A DNA stretch of 64,000 nt from Prosapia bicincta (lineage: Eukaryota; Arthropoda; Insecta; Hemiptera; Cercopidae). Where the stretch lies: the NCBI GenBank assembly GCA_036971475.1, contig JBAIZL010000005.1:161269386-161333385 (forward strand). Direction: 5' to 3'. Positions 12,032-23,689 of the stretch are shown here, piece after piece. A model generated the notes under the pieces. It did no database searches and was not told the DNA's origin. It saw nothing but the letters and a program-made list of their open reading frames with translations. Both the position numbers and the translations under genes were made by a program. Numbering within the stretch: the stretch's first letter is position 1; each line of letters begins with the position of its first letter.

Positions 12032-13039
12032 ATAATTTTGCAAAGAGGAGTATGATTGCATCTAGGCTACTATATCGTTGGTACATTTTATTATATTTTT
12101 ACATAGACTATATAAATTACTTTCATACAAGATTGGCGTTTACAGTTTTGGCCTCTTTTCCAACCTCCATTTTTAATCATTAGTTTTAAAATTCTTTTAC
12201 ATATTCTACACACAATCCTAAATATTCTACTATAATCTAGTAATATTTTCTTCGTATTGCCAACCCAAAAATATAAAACGTCTCTGCGTGTAGTAATTTA
12301 ATGAAGCCTCTTTATTATAAACATTAATTCTCTGAATCCTTCCTTATACCTCCGGCCAGAGAGTTTATTCAATTACCTTAATCGTGATAGTATTTATAAT
12401 CCTACATATCGTTCATTGGAAATGGATCATTGTAAATCTTGGATGATCGTTTTAAAAAAATAACCTCTAATATTTATATCTTAGGCCTACTATAGGCAAG
12501 TTTTTACATATATTTTTATGTTAAAGTGTAAACAAGTAGTTCTATTTGGAGTTTAAATCAATTAATATACCTCCATTATCTGTTTTATTTACTTTTCAAA
12601 CATCCAATTCTATTTCAATTATAGGCCACTACAAATTATTCCTCAGTTATCTAAATATTGTAATATAAAAATGCACATTTTTAACATATTACCAACTTAA
12701 TATTTCAACTCTCCCGACATTTTTTCCACTTACAACCGAACGCCTTAAGCTCCAACGAATCAGCTGTTGCAGAGTTATTTAAAACTTCAGCAAAAAATTA
12801 AATGTTGAAAAATACCATATGGACATGAGGGCAATAGAGGGATGCAGGATTTGCATTTCTTGCATTGTTAGCGGACCTCATGCAGGGCGACCCTTGTGGG
12901 GGTAGGGCCTTCACCTGTGTTCTGAGCTCGTGGGGGTGGGGTGGGGGAGAAGCTTTAGCGCCAAAACACTATCGTCAAACGTCCCTTTTCCAAGGCAGTT
13001 TAAAACAATCCTCATATACGTTTGTCATGTTGTATATTT
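12032..13039. other. AT-rich DNA, G-rich stretch near 12.9 kb
   Basis: No gene is recognised. A short GC-rich stretch at 12880-12965 contains G-runs (for example TGGGGGTGGGGTGGGGGAG), compatible with a G-quadruplex-forming tract. Confidence 0.5.
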
Positions 13040-13162
13040 TTATTTTTTGTATTTTCTAGTTAGATCTTGTATCAGATATCTGTTCAGATGACCACTGAGT
13101 TTTATTTTTTGTATTTTCTAGTTAGATCTTGTATCAGATATTTGTTGAGATGACCACTGAGT
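13040..13162. repeat. Tandem duplication, 2 copies of 62 bp
   Basis: TTTTGTATTTTCTAGTTAG, ATCTTGTATCAGATAT and AGATGACCACTGAGTT recur at 62-bp spacing with two or three differences. Confidence 0.92.
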
Positions 13163-13839
13163 TCGAACATGACCACATGAGGGTAGCAAACAGTTGAAAA
13201 TATTGTTGTAAATGCTTTTTTTAAATTGGTATTTTCTTAAGCAAACTATAATTAACGAAATTTAAAAGTTATTATTTTTTAAAATCTAAAACTTAAACGT
13301 AGAAACTGAAAGTGAAATATGAAATGAAATTAAAATGGTTAATTAATAAACCATTTAAACTATGAATTTACTGTAAAGTATATCTAGCTTCTTAATTGTA
13401 GGCCTAACTATTGCCAGAGGATGAATATTTAAAAAATGAAACCATAAGTTCAGAAGCGAAGGTTAAGAAATTGAATCGAGAAACATATTTTTGTCTTGCA
13501 TGTACTGTAAACCAACGGTTTATATCTTTAGAACATACTGATATGTAATGCGTATTACTGATGAATAACTGTAATAAATGACACAAAAATGATGAAGAAA
13601 AGTAGTATTAAAAGAAAAGAAGTATTGGATCCTTTCTTATAAATAATGAAATTAATTGACAAATAATATATTTAATAAAACAGTAGTAAAAACAATTATA
13701 ATAACATTTTCTGTTTTTAAAAATAAATTTGCTATGTTTACATAAACTATTAACTTGAGTAACATGACTATTACAGATTTTGTAATGACCAATAAAATAA
13801 TATTTGTTAATAGAAAGTTAGACTAAATAAAGAAAGTTA
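13163..13839. other. AT-rich DNA, nothing recognised
   Basis: Very AT-rich sequence with no coding or repeat signal beyond short A/T runs. A 60-codon minus-strand frame (13404-13586) is unremarkable. Confidence 0.55.
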
Positions 13840-14516
13840 CAACGTCGGTCAGAAAAAGTTACACGCATAGCCAAAGGACGATATAAGTTGTGTCAAAAAA
13901 ACTCTATAAGAAAAAGTTACAGACTAGATCAAATTGATTAACACGATTAATAAAAGAAAGACATAGAGGCTGGACCAAAGACAGTTACAGGTTTGGCCAA
14001 AGAAAGTCACAGGCTTTGCCAATGAAGTCACAAGCCTGACCAAAAAAAGTTACCGGCTCGGCCAAAGAAAGTTACAGGCTTTGTCAATGTAGTCACAAGC
14101 TGGAAGGAAATTACAGGCTCGGCCAAAGTAAGTTAGAGGAGCGCTAATAACAATCCTCAGGCTTTGCAAAAAAAATCACTTTTGTAACCAAAGAAAGCGT
14201 CAGGCTTTGACAAAGAAAGCCACCAGAGTCTATGACCAAAGATAGTCACAGACTCGGCCAAAGAAGTTACAGGCGCGGCCGAAGAAAGCCACAGGCTTTG
14301 CAAAATAGTGTCACATTTATGACCAAAGAAAGTCTCAGGCTTTGCCAAAGAAATTCATAGTCTTGGCCTATGAAGACTACAGTCTTAACTAAAGAACATT
14401 ACAGTCTCATGTAAAGAAAGTTACAGGCTCGGTTAAGAAAATTACAGGCAGTTAGAGACTCAGCAAATGAAAGTTATAGGCTTTTACAAAGAATGTTTCA
14501 GGCTTGGTAAAAAGAA
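13840..14516. repeat. 22-bp degenerate minisatellite, about 25-30 copies
   Basis: The approximate unit is AAAGAAAGTTACAGGCTCGG followed by CC. Both flanks are strongly diverged and the centre (about 13970-14450) is clearer. Variants replace TCGG with TTTG and GTTACAG with GTCACAG. Unit length varies by several bases, so no long frame is kept. Confidence 0.9.
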
Positions 14517-15959
14517 TACATATATTGAAATCGTGATGAGTTATTGATACGTTAAGGGTTAAGAAAATTATTTAGATGTTTTAAATAAAGGAAACTTTAA
14601 CTGTCAAAGATGGCGTTTTCGGGCTGATAACCTAATATTTTTTGATAAAAAGATAAATAGAGCTTAGATTGTTCAAAATGTCCCAAGATCGTTCTTCGTT
14701 AAGATACATTTTGAAAATGGAAAGACTAAATGTAGAGAGCATGAATGAAAAAAATAACACCAGTGGTATTCCTGTGATTCTGAAGTCAAACCGTGCAGAA
14801 CAAGTAATATGGAGCGAACGGTTTTGTACAGAGCGTCCAAACACTCCACTGAAAAGTTTTGCATTGACGGCTTTAATTCTCTCAAATAATTCACAAAAAT
14901 GTTCCTCCATGATCGCTTTAGTTCCGAGGGTGAGCAAAAAGGTCTACACACTTATTCATACTTTTCAAGACACCCCTAAGGGTTGTATAAATTCCTTCTT
15001 TGGGTACAAAACACTAAAAAACCTTTACTCTTAATCTCACACTTTTCCCAGGTTTTTTCAGAATGTTTATTTCATGACGGTAACGTATTCACTGAAGCAA
15101 AAGGTTAGAGGGTGGTTGATTGGGGCCAGATAGGGGTCGGAAATGTGACGTCACAATAAAAACGGATTTCACTAAAAATTGGAGCAAAATCCCACGCGGT
15201 TATATTCTATTTTGGGTTGAAGGAAAACATTTAGGGTGAGTTTTTTTTTATTCCGATATCAAAGGAAACACCTGAATTCTGTTTGGGGCGAAATGTGGAA
15301 AGGGGGAGGTTAAGTAGGTCATGGACATTTCTGGTAAAATCGATGTCTACCCCTTAATAATTTCCCATTGTCAATGCTAGGTCTTATTATTCGGTAGGGG
15401 GTGGAAATTGGCTACTCCGTATAAAGATTAGAGCCTTTATTACTGTAGTAAAATATTTTAATAAATTACATCCCCTAAAATAGTAAAATATATGAAATGT
15501 TTTATAAACATTTGGGCAGATCACTAAGAATAAACAAATACACTTAAATTGTTACTGATAAAACTTATAGTAGTGTTTACTATCCAAAATATCTTTTAAC
15601 CTTCCAATTAGAAAAATTGTGAACTGAATAAACACCAATGAAATTTCTTACTGAATCCTTAGATCTCTGTATTTTCATGAAGGGTAAAGTGTTTAAGGTG
15701 AAAAAAATAGGCCTATTATAAAGATAAAATATTCTTTTGGTGTATGTATGAAGAAGCAGTTGAATACAACTCAATTCACTCAATAGTTTCAGAAATCACT
15801 TCAATGACAACAAATAAGCTCTGTTAGAAATGTTAAGGAAGATTTGAATTTATGTTTATGGAAGATATGAGAGAGAGTCTAATCTTGTCTTTTGCTTTTG
15901 GCGTTGCTCTTATTGACCCTATATTGTTTACAAAAATAAAGTCCTGCATAATTGAATTT
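14517..15959. other. Unassigned DNA with overlapping open frames at 14.63-15.03 kb
   Basis: Three frames of 92-121 codons overlap on both strands at 14632-15034. At most one can be real and none resembles a known protein. A perfect cAMP-response-type palindrome TGACGTCA lies at 15146-15153. The rest is AT-rich with nothing recognised. Confidence 0.4.
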
Positions 15960-16420
15960 AACGATCTTAACATTTCCCGAGCACGCTACGCCCGCGGGTT
16001 TGAACCCGTCGTACCTAATGTAACATAACCTCAAATGTGACACGTTTCTATCACGCCACAATCCGTGCGCCGGAGCGATCAAATGGCACAGTTGGCAGAC
16101 AATATGGGATATTTTGTGTTGAAACGTTGGCAACTCGGGGTGATAGTTTGTATGTAACACACGTGATTGAAAACGATAAATTCAGTCGAGTCGGGACTCG
16201 AGGTGAAATAATCGATACTGGTATAACGATTGTGCATAGGACGTATGTGAATCCGAGCAAACGGAGCACGAATTCGATATTCTGAGGCGGCGCAGTTTGG
16301 ACACGTTCGATTTCGAAATTAGGTGAGACTTTGGTGAAAGGACGGAATTGGGGTTTACACGATCGTTTAAATAGCTTCGCTTGCGGCTTCGGTTGTTGTC
16401 ACTGCTACATGATCAGCTGG
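15960..16420 (+). promoter_or_regulatory. CpG-rich patch, candidate promoter or first exon
   Basis: About 30 CpG dinucleotides fall in roughly 350 bp (15970-16320), far above the flanks. An 82-codon plus frame (16037-16285) and a 93-codon minus frame overlap here; neither is recognised. On the plus strand a good splice-donor match, TTAG|GTGAGA, lies at 16322/16323, just at the right edge of the patch. This would fit a 5' exon followed by an intron. No TATA box or initiator stands out, so this rests on composition plus one splice-like site. Confidence 0.3.
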
Positions 16421-17229
16421 GGAAAGGGGGATAAACTCCTTTCTTATATCGTAAATCATAATTATGTACGAATAAAACATTTTCAAATTTTAAATTTAAA
16501 TTGTGTATAAATTGTCTACATTACTTTCACCAAAGTAAAAAATTAAGAGAAGTAATATAAACTCTTTCGTACTTTTTTAAAGCTTCAGCAATATTCAGTC
16601 TAAAAAAGCAATTTTCTCTTAGCATTATTTAGAACTAGATGTGGTGGTATTTGGTTATCTTCTAGCCACATATTTTATTAATTAATTTTTAAAAGATTGC
16701 ATTTGACTTGTGGGTAAATTTTGTTCAAAATCCTCTACCAACACTAATCTAGCACCCAGTTCGCTCTTGACCTCCGAAAACTATCTTTTGCTCTTTTTGG
16801 TCAACCAAACCTGTAACGCCTGCCAATTTTCCTTAAAACCCTAACCCATTCCAATGTTTTCCTTTTCGGTAAATTTGTATTTAAGCCACGAAGAAGTAAT
16901 CAGAAAAAAGTCGTGAAAGAAGTCAGTATCTATTACCATTTCATTGTAGCTAACATCTGCTGCAACATTTTATTTAACTTCTTGTTTGGATCTAATCTAA
17001 ATGCATTCTGATTTTGAAATGCGTCACAAGAAGAAATATGAGAGCGAAAGAAGCATATAGGACTAAACAGAGGCCTGAAGTTAGTCGCCTGCACGCAGTG
17101 CATTTAAAAAATCACTATCTTTTGTAGATTCCAGGGCTGTTAGATCCAGAACGGCTCACAGGACAGGATCATAGAGGGTGCCTAAAGAAAATTCATAGTT
17201 GAACGTATTCGGCTTTACAGTGGATTTCT
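16421..17229. other. AT-rich DNA, nothing recognised
   Basis: No repeat, RNA gene or transposon end is identified. Confidence 0.5.
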
Positions 17230-17620
17230 GCCCCCTGCAGCATGTATGGAAGCGAGAAGCACGACATGCGGCATCTCAACATCAACCAAGTACAACAATA
17301 CAGACTACGATACTACGTTAAAATAGATTATTAAAAAAGTCTATAAGACAAAGCACTTACAGCAAATGACAACTCGTAGTGGAGCAAATGTTGGAGACAT
17401 TTGATTGACCATCCCCTACCACTGGACCTGCACAGAGCCGTTGAAATTGACCTTTCCAACTCCCTACTTGACATGACAACCCATATTCATTCTTAACAAA
17501 ATAAGAGTTAAGGACATCCCACACTGTCCACTGTGTGACAACTAGGATATTATCTATACATAGCACATATTTGTACAAAATTAGGACATGTTGCAAATAA
17601 GGTGATGATTTCTACATGAG
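17230..17620 (+). pseudogene. Decayed non-LTR retrotransposon C-terminal region (possible)
   Basis: In one plus frame the sequence near 17500-17575 reads NKIRVKDIPHCPLCDN, a stop, DIIYT, a stop, then HIFVQN. A C-X2-C pair followed about twelve residues later by H-X4 and a degraded last cysteine is the form of the zinc-binding region after the reverse transcriptase/RNase H of jockey-, R1- and I-type elements. Upstream, at 17415-17495, a frame reads PLDLHRAVEIDLSNSLLD before a stop and a frameshift. Stops and shifts show the copy is dead. The match is from memory of the family and is short, so another source is possible. Confidence 0.35.
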
Positions 17621-19099
17621 GAAACGCAATTAAAGCGCCTCAACCAACCTACAGAAAGACCTCATAAACAGAATTTTAGACGTTGTGCACAGCTATTATG
17701 TAAAATAAGTGGTATTTAATGTGCTAGAAATTGTAGAGGAGGAAAGTGTATAACGTTCAGGAAATATGACTAAACATCTTAAGGAAAATGTTGCTCCTTT
17801 TTCCAACGGCCGCCCTAGGCAGATCGCATTGTAGAAGAGAATGAAATGGATGTATGGAGAAAAAAATTCAAAAGAAATAACGGTACAGAAAAACAAAGAG
17901 AAATCAAGAAAAACAAGGTACAAAGTTGAAGTATAAACGTGGTTGATAATTTTACAGAAGGGTTAACAGTTTCATCCTGAGATAACAGAGTGACGAAGGA
18001 GATAAATAATTACATAAAACACTACAATGAAAAAATTCCAAGAAAAAAGTATATAGGCCTACAAAAATATTAAAATAAAGCAGGGGTGTATGTTATGCAA
18101 ACGTTTCAACATCCTGAGAAATATGAAGTTTAGACAGGAAAGAGGATAATTATTCTGATAAAAGGGATTTAGGCCTATATTATAGGAAAGGTCAAGAAGA
18201 AATATTGTCGACGAAAATTCATCAGCAAATTGTAAATGACGTTTCACAGTTTGGGTTGTTTTGTGGTCGAGAATGTGTTTGCGAATATACGGAGTAGAAT
18301 ATAAAGATGGAAGAGGCTATAAAAATGTATCACAATGGATGATCATGAGTAACCTTGGATTTTCCAACTTTTGTTTATAATTAATTAATAGAGGTTTCAC
18401 TATAGATAATTTTTGAAGAAGGTCAATCCATTCTAATAATATGCAGTAGCCACTGACAAATAATTTTAAATTCATAAAAAAGCGCACAGGAATGACGTCA
18501 CTAGAAGAACAGGTGATTTCATATGTTTCATGTTCGTAATCTTGATCGTGGTTTGGCTGACAAATACTTCTAGCTTACGCGAGCTTTACTCGAAGGGTTA
18601 CATCCTCTTTGAAACAGCTGTTATAGTAATTAAACCTGTATAAGACAAATGTGGATAATGCAGAGACAACATGCTCTGCGTTGTATTAATTACTACCATT
18701 ATACGCGATGAGTTTGCTTCGATATTTTGTCTGTAGAAGGAATCTAAATAACTGTATAATGGGTTCCGCTGACGATAACACAGGGGTAAAGTATTTATTA
18801 GCTAAATCAGGGCTATGATTTCAACTTACAGTTTTTCATTGCTGATCGCATTATAATCTACAAATTCTGTTACATTTGAAAATAATATATTTAATTAAAA
18901 AATTAAGACAAATATTTTAAAAGAATATAGGAGTGAAAACGGTTTTATTTATAACTGAAGAGATAAACAAACACATTCTTTTAAAAAAATAAGAAAACCA
19001 TGCAATTGGTTTTTTGTATCTAGAACGTGTAATGACAACAATTTTATAATGGCATAAAAAGAGAAGTATATTATAATGGTGTTTTAAAATCTACAAAGT
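17621..19099. other. AT-rich DNA, nothing recognised
   Basis: Two TAGGCCTA octamers (18054, 18170) lie here. Short frames are unremarkable, and no other structure is seen. Confidence 0.5.
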
Positions 19100-19520
19100 A
19101 AAATGAAAAACAAGCAATTAAAAAAAAAAATTCAAGTACATTCCTAATGAGGTCAACAAAGAGAAAAATTATTTTAGTTAATTTTTATTTTATAATTACA
19201 TATACGTCGTTTAGAAATTTTATTCTAGATATTGGGAAGTTGGCTCAGTGCCAAAGCACGGTAACGTTGAAAATGAAGATACACAGTTCGAATAGAGTTA
19301 GACCCCTCAAATTTTTATAATTTAATTATTGAATAAATATTTTAAAAAACTGCATTAACATCAATTATTGTCATCCACTATTGGTTAAAAAAAGTATATT
19401 TGAACTTGATTGGATAAGTAGAAACGTATTTGATTAACGATTGAAAATTCGTACAAGATATGTATCAGGAGAGTATGATCTAATAGAATGAATTAAAAAA
19501 ATAAGAAAAAAGCTTGTAAT
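19100..19520 (+). mobile_element. Dispersed repeat, copy 1, with tRNA-like core
   Basis: Segments of this stretch match 43870-44345 in the same order. Both contain a phrase like GAGAAAAATTATTTTAGTTA, then AAAAAACTGCATTAACA, then TATTTGAACTTGA and TTAACGATTGAAAATT. Copy 1 alone holds a tRNA-like block at 19233-19307, with A-box-like TGGCTCAGTGCC (19241) and B-box-like AGTTCGAAT (19286). That spacing suits an RNA polymerase III promoter, but the acceptor and T stems do not pair well. It is better read as a SINE head or tRNA pseudogene than a working tRNA. Confidence 0.55.
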
Positions 19521-20174
19521 TGATTATGTTTAACCTACAAAGTGTATTGAAATGAAGTCGTTACAATGATAAAGGAAGAGTAGAAGGAAAAATAAGGAGG
19601 TTATATATATTCTATAAAGAGTAATTAGAGAAAGTTACAAATAATAGGGAATAATTGATCTTGGTTAATCTAGAACGATTGTTTTAGCTGTTGACTGATG
19701 AAGGCTCATTATGTCAATATAATAAATTGATGAATAGCTTATATATAGAGTGAGACTAAGTTCTTCAACTACATTTACTTCCAAACTTGCGTGAATTCAT
19801 ATCCTTTCACTAATCTACTGTAATACGAGTACTTTGTACATTTGAGTAAGTATATTTGTATATTTTTGGCGTAAATAAAGTGATTATTGGGTTCAATTCT
19901 AGGCCCATATTTCTTTATCAACGTCACTAAAAATCAACATGGGCGTTAATTAAAACTACTAAGCATCCCCTCCTATTACATTACGCTCGTTTGAAAATAA
20001 GTGAATGTTCGTTGTTTGATAATCACTGACGATTACATTCAAGCACATTTTCAAATGACAAAATCTATTACAAAACATTGCTTTACTTGATTATGTTCAA
20101 CCTAAACTACTAGTTTACACCTATACACTTTAACTTGTAGCCTATTAATAAGTACACACTTGCCTACAGTAATG
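19521..20174. other. AT-rich DNA, LTR-like composition near 19.7-19.9 kb
   Basis: TATATATAGAG (about 19742), AATAAAGTG (about 19875) and a TG...CA span (19680-19938) give a loosely LTR-like layout. I find no primer-binding site, partner repeat or target duplication. Nothing else is recognised. Confidence 0.25.
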
Positions 20175-20286
20175 CTTACTTTTTGCTTAAATGAGGACGG
20201 CCGTTTCGGGAGATGTGGTGCATTGTCGAATAACTGTAATTGAGTTACATCTTCCGAAACCGCCTTCTTATTTAGGCAAAAAGTAA
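20175..20286. mobile_element. Fold-back element with CGAAACGG core
   Basis: The arm at 20175-20216 (CTTACTTTTTGCTTAAATGA, then GGACGGCCGTTTCGGG) pairs with the arm at 20247-20286 (TTCCGAAACCGCC, then TTAGGCAAAAAGTAAG). The loop is about 30 bp. The inner end of each arm reads CCGAAAC on its own strand, as in the fold-backs at 22.1, 34.9 and 63.0 kb. A single-arm relic with TTTAAATGAGGATGGCCATT lies at 25381-25400. Confidence 0.8.
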
Positions 20287-20499
20287 GTTTATGCATCAGA
20301 ATGTATAAGTACAAAATATATTTTCTATGTTTGTTTTATAGTGTAAGGAACACATTTTAAACTGTAAATAATCGCTAAAAATTGCTAAATTATCGATATT
20401 TTCTTGAACGCCGTCTTTCTTTCATTCTTAAGCATAAGATATTATTAAATACATTTATCTAGCTATATTATATAAGAACACTGTTCTTAGGTCAGGTAT
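20287..20499. other. Unassigned spacer
   Basis: AT-rich sequence with nothing recognised. Confidence 0.5.
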
Positions 20500-20870
20500 G
20501 CCTACTCAACCGCCATTTCGGATGCAAAGCTCGGTCGCGTGCTCCAATCAGACAAACTCAACCCTTTCCAGCACACGCTTTATCAATTCGTTCAACCCCC
20601 TACAAAAAACCCTTCCGCATACGTGAAGTGACCTCGTGTACCGGCCCGCGACAATATTGTCAACGTATTTTGGGTGGGGGGGAATGGATGGGGAGGTTAG
20701 TCCCCTTCACTAACAGCTGTGCATGCAAAAGTTCGTCATATATATTTTTTGTAGACGCAGAGTTTTTTCTACCTTGTAAAAAAATATTTCAACTCGGTTA
20801 GGGTGGTTATTGATGTTCAGAGGGTTGGCAGGGGTGGAAAGCAGGCCAACTTGTTACCTGTCCTGGTCCA
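20500..20870. promoter_or_regulatory. GC/CpG-richer patch, candidate regulatory element
   Basis: Composition shifts to GC/CpG-rich here. Motif-like words include CCAATCAG, ATGCAAA, a Sox-type palindrome ACAATATTGT (about 20653) and a G-run GGGTGGGGGGG. There is no usable open frame. The patch is bounded by AT-rich DNA on both sides. The assignment is by composition only. Confidence 0.3.
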
Positions 20871-22026
20871 ACTTCGCGTTTTTGAGACACAGTATACTAG
20901 TCTGCAAGTTTTATAATAAATCTTTAATATTATTTCATTGTTAAATCAACGTTTTCAAATATACTTTTTTTAAATTATAATAATTTTACAAACTAGTTAT
21001 GAAAATGTTAAGTTGTATATTGCTCTATTCTTAAGAGGTGTGGGTAATTATCGATTATCCAGGCGTACCGATATTGCCTAAAATAATACCTGATGTAGAA
21101 AACTCTGAAACACTACATTCCTCAAATGTGACGCTCAAAAAATTACATTGTTTGAAAACATACATTAATTTCATTTTGTAACACACACGAAACTTCATAA
21201 AATCAAAGGTTTTTTATAAAATACAATGTTATACTGGATTACAATATAACTATATTACAGTATGTTCGGATTCTAGAAAGAAATAAATTTAACCAACTCG
21301 AGTTATTAAATCGACTTGTGACTTGAAAGATGCCATCATCTTTTGTGGCACAGTGTAATAATCATACACTAAAATTGAAGCCAATTCACGTGTCCATGTT
21401 AAGAGGTTAGCTTGCGCTAGAAAACCTTGTTTTATTTTTATAACCAAATCTATCCTAACTAAATACTTTTCTCTTAGGGAATAACTACTGAAAATACGTT
21501 TAAAATACCCACAAAAATTTATATAAAATGTTAAATATGTGTTACTGTAAAAACCGGATATTGGTAAATCTTAGTATTTATCAACATGAGTTGATAAGTA
21601 AGGGTTTTATAAATGAGAGATGATTTTACCATTAGAGTTAGGGAAATACTAGGTTTTACCAATGACAAAAGACGAAATGCAAATGTTGGGTTTGGAAATA
21701 AAACAACGAGTATTTAATAATTGTTTTCTAATTAATTATCAATCCAAACCTTACATATTTCTCTTATTTCTCCGTAATCAGTAATTTATCTTCTTATATG
21801 TTTTTAATATACATGGTAAAGTTATGTTATATTATATTTATTTGACAAGATTTACCATGTCTCTGAGGTAAAACCAAAGATTCACCCACATTATGATGGT
21901 AAATTAACGATTATCACAGAAAAGATCAGACTTACCATTAGGAGTAGCTAAGTCTTAGGTTTTACGGAAAAATCTTCAATTTATATGAGCGTATATAGTA
22001 ACATATAAAATATGAAGTTGCTTGAT
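20871..22026. other. AT-rich DNA with many TTTACC/GGTAAA words
   Basis: At 21540-21970 the words GGTAAA and TTTACC recur in both orientations (for example TTGGTAAATCTTAG and AGGTTTTACCAATGAC), suggesting a badly decayed inverted repeat. I cannot define arms. Confidence 0.35.
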
Positions 22027-22234
22027 CTAATCGTCTTGAATTCACTGATTAAACTAATTTTAAAAATACTTAAGTAAGTGAATACGTAGTTGCTTACTTG
22101 CTGGCGCATTTCAAAACATTATTTCCTTTTACGAGAGTAGAGGGTTAGCTTCGTAAAAGGAACGAATGTTTTGAAACGCGTCAGCAAATAAGCAACTACG
22201 TATTCCTTTAGTTAAGTATTTTTAAAATAGTTTA
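22027..22234. mobile_element. Fold-back element, GAAACGCGTCAGC family, copy 1
   Basis: The arm at 22051-22134 pairs with the arm at 22151-22233. The pairing includes TAAGTAAGTGAATACGTAGT with ACTACGTATTCCTTTAGTTA, and CTGGCGCATTTC with GAAACGCGTCAG. The central loop is about 16 bp. A 24-bp unpaired segment ending TCTTGAATTCACTGATT precedes the left arm and is shared with the copy at 34.82-35.04 kb, so the mobile unit is longer than the hairpin. It has no coding capacity. Confidence 0.88.
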
Positions 22235-22599
22235 ATATAAAATATCTTAACTTTTTTTTACCATAATACTACCTATATTCACAACTCTTTCCTATGCTTT
22301 CTAGGAGATAATAATAGCTATAAATTACTAGCTAACCGCTTGAAAATTCGACAAACTAAAAATAGAAACATCTAGGTTTCATTGTTTTCTTACACGATTT
22401 TGATTTAAAATGGTATTGTACAATAGTTTATTTTACTAAACATAATTAAAAGGTAAGAGAGTGAAATTATTAAATAAAATTTGTATCAAGTCTCCATTTC
22501 TTAAGATCACGAGAATTAGATGTTTATTTTATACTTCCTAATCTATCCTGGTGTTGACATCACAATATCGTGTAAAATAAAATTTAAGGTAGAGGCGGT
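22235..22599. other. AT-rich DNA, nothing recognised
   Basis: No feature is seen. Confidence 0.5.
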
Positions 22600-23050
22600 A
22601 CGTTGCAGTGCGGCTTACACTGTCTTTCCCTTAATATACTTTATCGTTTACGTGAGAAATTAAAAATCCCACAACAGATGTTACAAAGTTCTAGTTCTGA
22701 TGGTTGACTTTTGTTGTTCTAATTGCACACCGTGACAAGCGGATTTCAAGATGGAACGCTCACCGACATGTGCAGGCCAGACAGATTTTAGCAACAAAAA
22801 AACCGCATTAATACCCTTATTTCCGGCGCCCTAAAATGCAGTTTTTTACCCCGCCAAGATTGATTTACATAATAAACAATGCTGCTTAAGCATCAGTTGG
22901 AACCCTCCATTGTTGCCAGTCATACGATAGCCGACGCGAAAGCTTAATTTCCCTACGATGATTGTGTGATTTCCCACAATATTCATTTGATTCTTTGTCC
23001 TTTATTAAGGCTGGATAGAGGGTTGGCCGCCATATTTCTGATTGATTGAT
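22600..23050. promoter_or_regulatory. GC/CpG-richer patch, candidate regulatory element
   Basis: CpG-containing words cluster here (GAGGCGGTACGTTGCAG, TTCCGGCGCC, AGCCGACGCGAAAGC). AAGATGG (about 22750) and GCCGCCAT (about 23028) resemble YY1/Pho-type sites often found near animal promoters. No coding frame is evident. The call rests on composition and short motifs. Confidence 0.25.
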
Positions 23051-23689
23051 GACTCAGTGGTAGATAGAATAAGGAACATTTCTACACCTTACTTTATTTC
23101 ATAATGTTAAGCAGAATGTCTTTTCGTATGACAACAATCTTTCGAATGTAAGTTAAACGTTTTATAAACCTTGAATCAAATCAGGAACTGCTGGAAGGGT
23201 TTATGTACCAAACTGTAGGTATATGTGAAATTTTCCTCTGCTATTGTTTAATACCAGTTTCAATTTAATTTTTTATGGTTTTAATGAGAACAGCACAGTT
23301 AGATTTTATCGCCTGTGGGAGTTGTTAAAGGTTTGTGAGTTAAAGGTTACATAAAACAAATTACATAAGCCCATCTTGTCTGGGGATGGATGAAAAAGTA
23401 GGCTCTTGAGTTTGGTCACTCGTCTCCTGTAAATTTATTCTAATAATGGTCACAAGGAGATACCGCATGCATTTCCAGGAGTGATAAATAAACCTTGATC
23501 TAGGAGTGGGGAAGAGCTAAAACTCCTGTGGATAGGGTGTCCTACGTCTTGTGTTATTGCGTCATAGGGCTGTTTACCTGAAGCATTGAGTTTAGTAATG
23601 CGGAAATAAGGGTCAGTTGTCAAATCCGTACAATAAAACTTGCAAAACAAAGACTGTGAAGAGTATTGGAGGGCTTAGTGATTAAAATG
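23051..23689. other. Unassigned DNA
   Basis: No repeat is recognised. A 66-codon minus frame at 23450-23650 has no recognisable feature. Confidence 0.45.

Noticed and set aside
13840..14516. Possible CRISPR-like array of ~22-bp repeats
   Set aside because: There are no spacers: units are directly adjacent and degenerate, and the genome is eukaryotic.
14632..15034. Three overlapping frames of 92-121 codons
   Set aside because: They overlap on opposite strands, match no family I know and lack splice or promoter context; kept only as unassigned DNA.
15146..15153. TGACGTCA cAMP-response element
   Set aside because: A single 8-bp palindrome without a supported promoter is not enough to call a regulatory site.
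19680..19938. Solo LTR
   Set aside because: TATA-like and AATAAA words are present, but there is no primer-binding site, target duplication or second LTR.
21540..21970. Inverted repeat suggested by many GGTAAA/TTTACC words
   Set aside because: I could not align two continuous arms.
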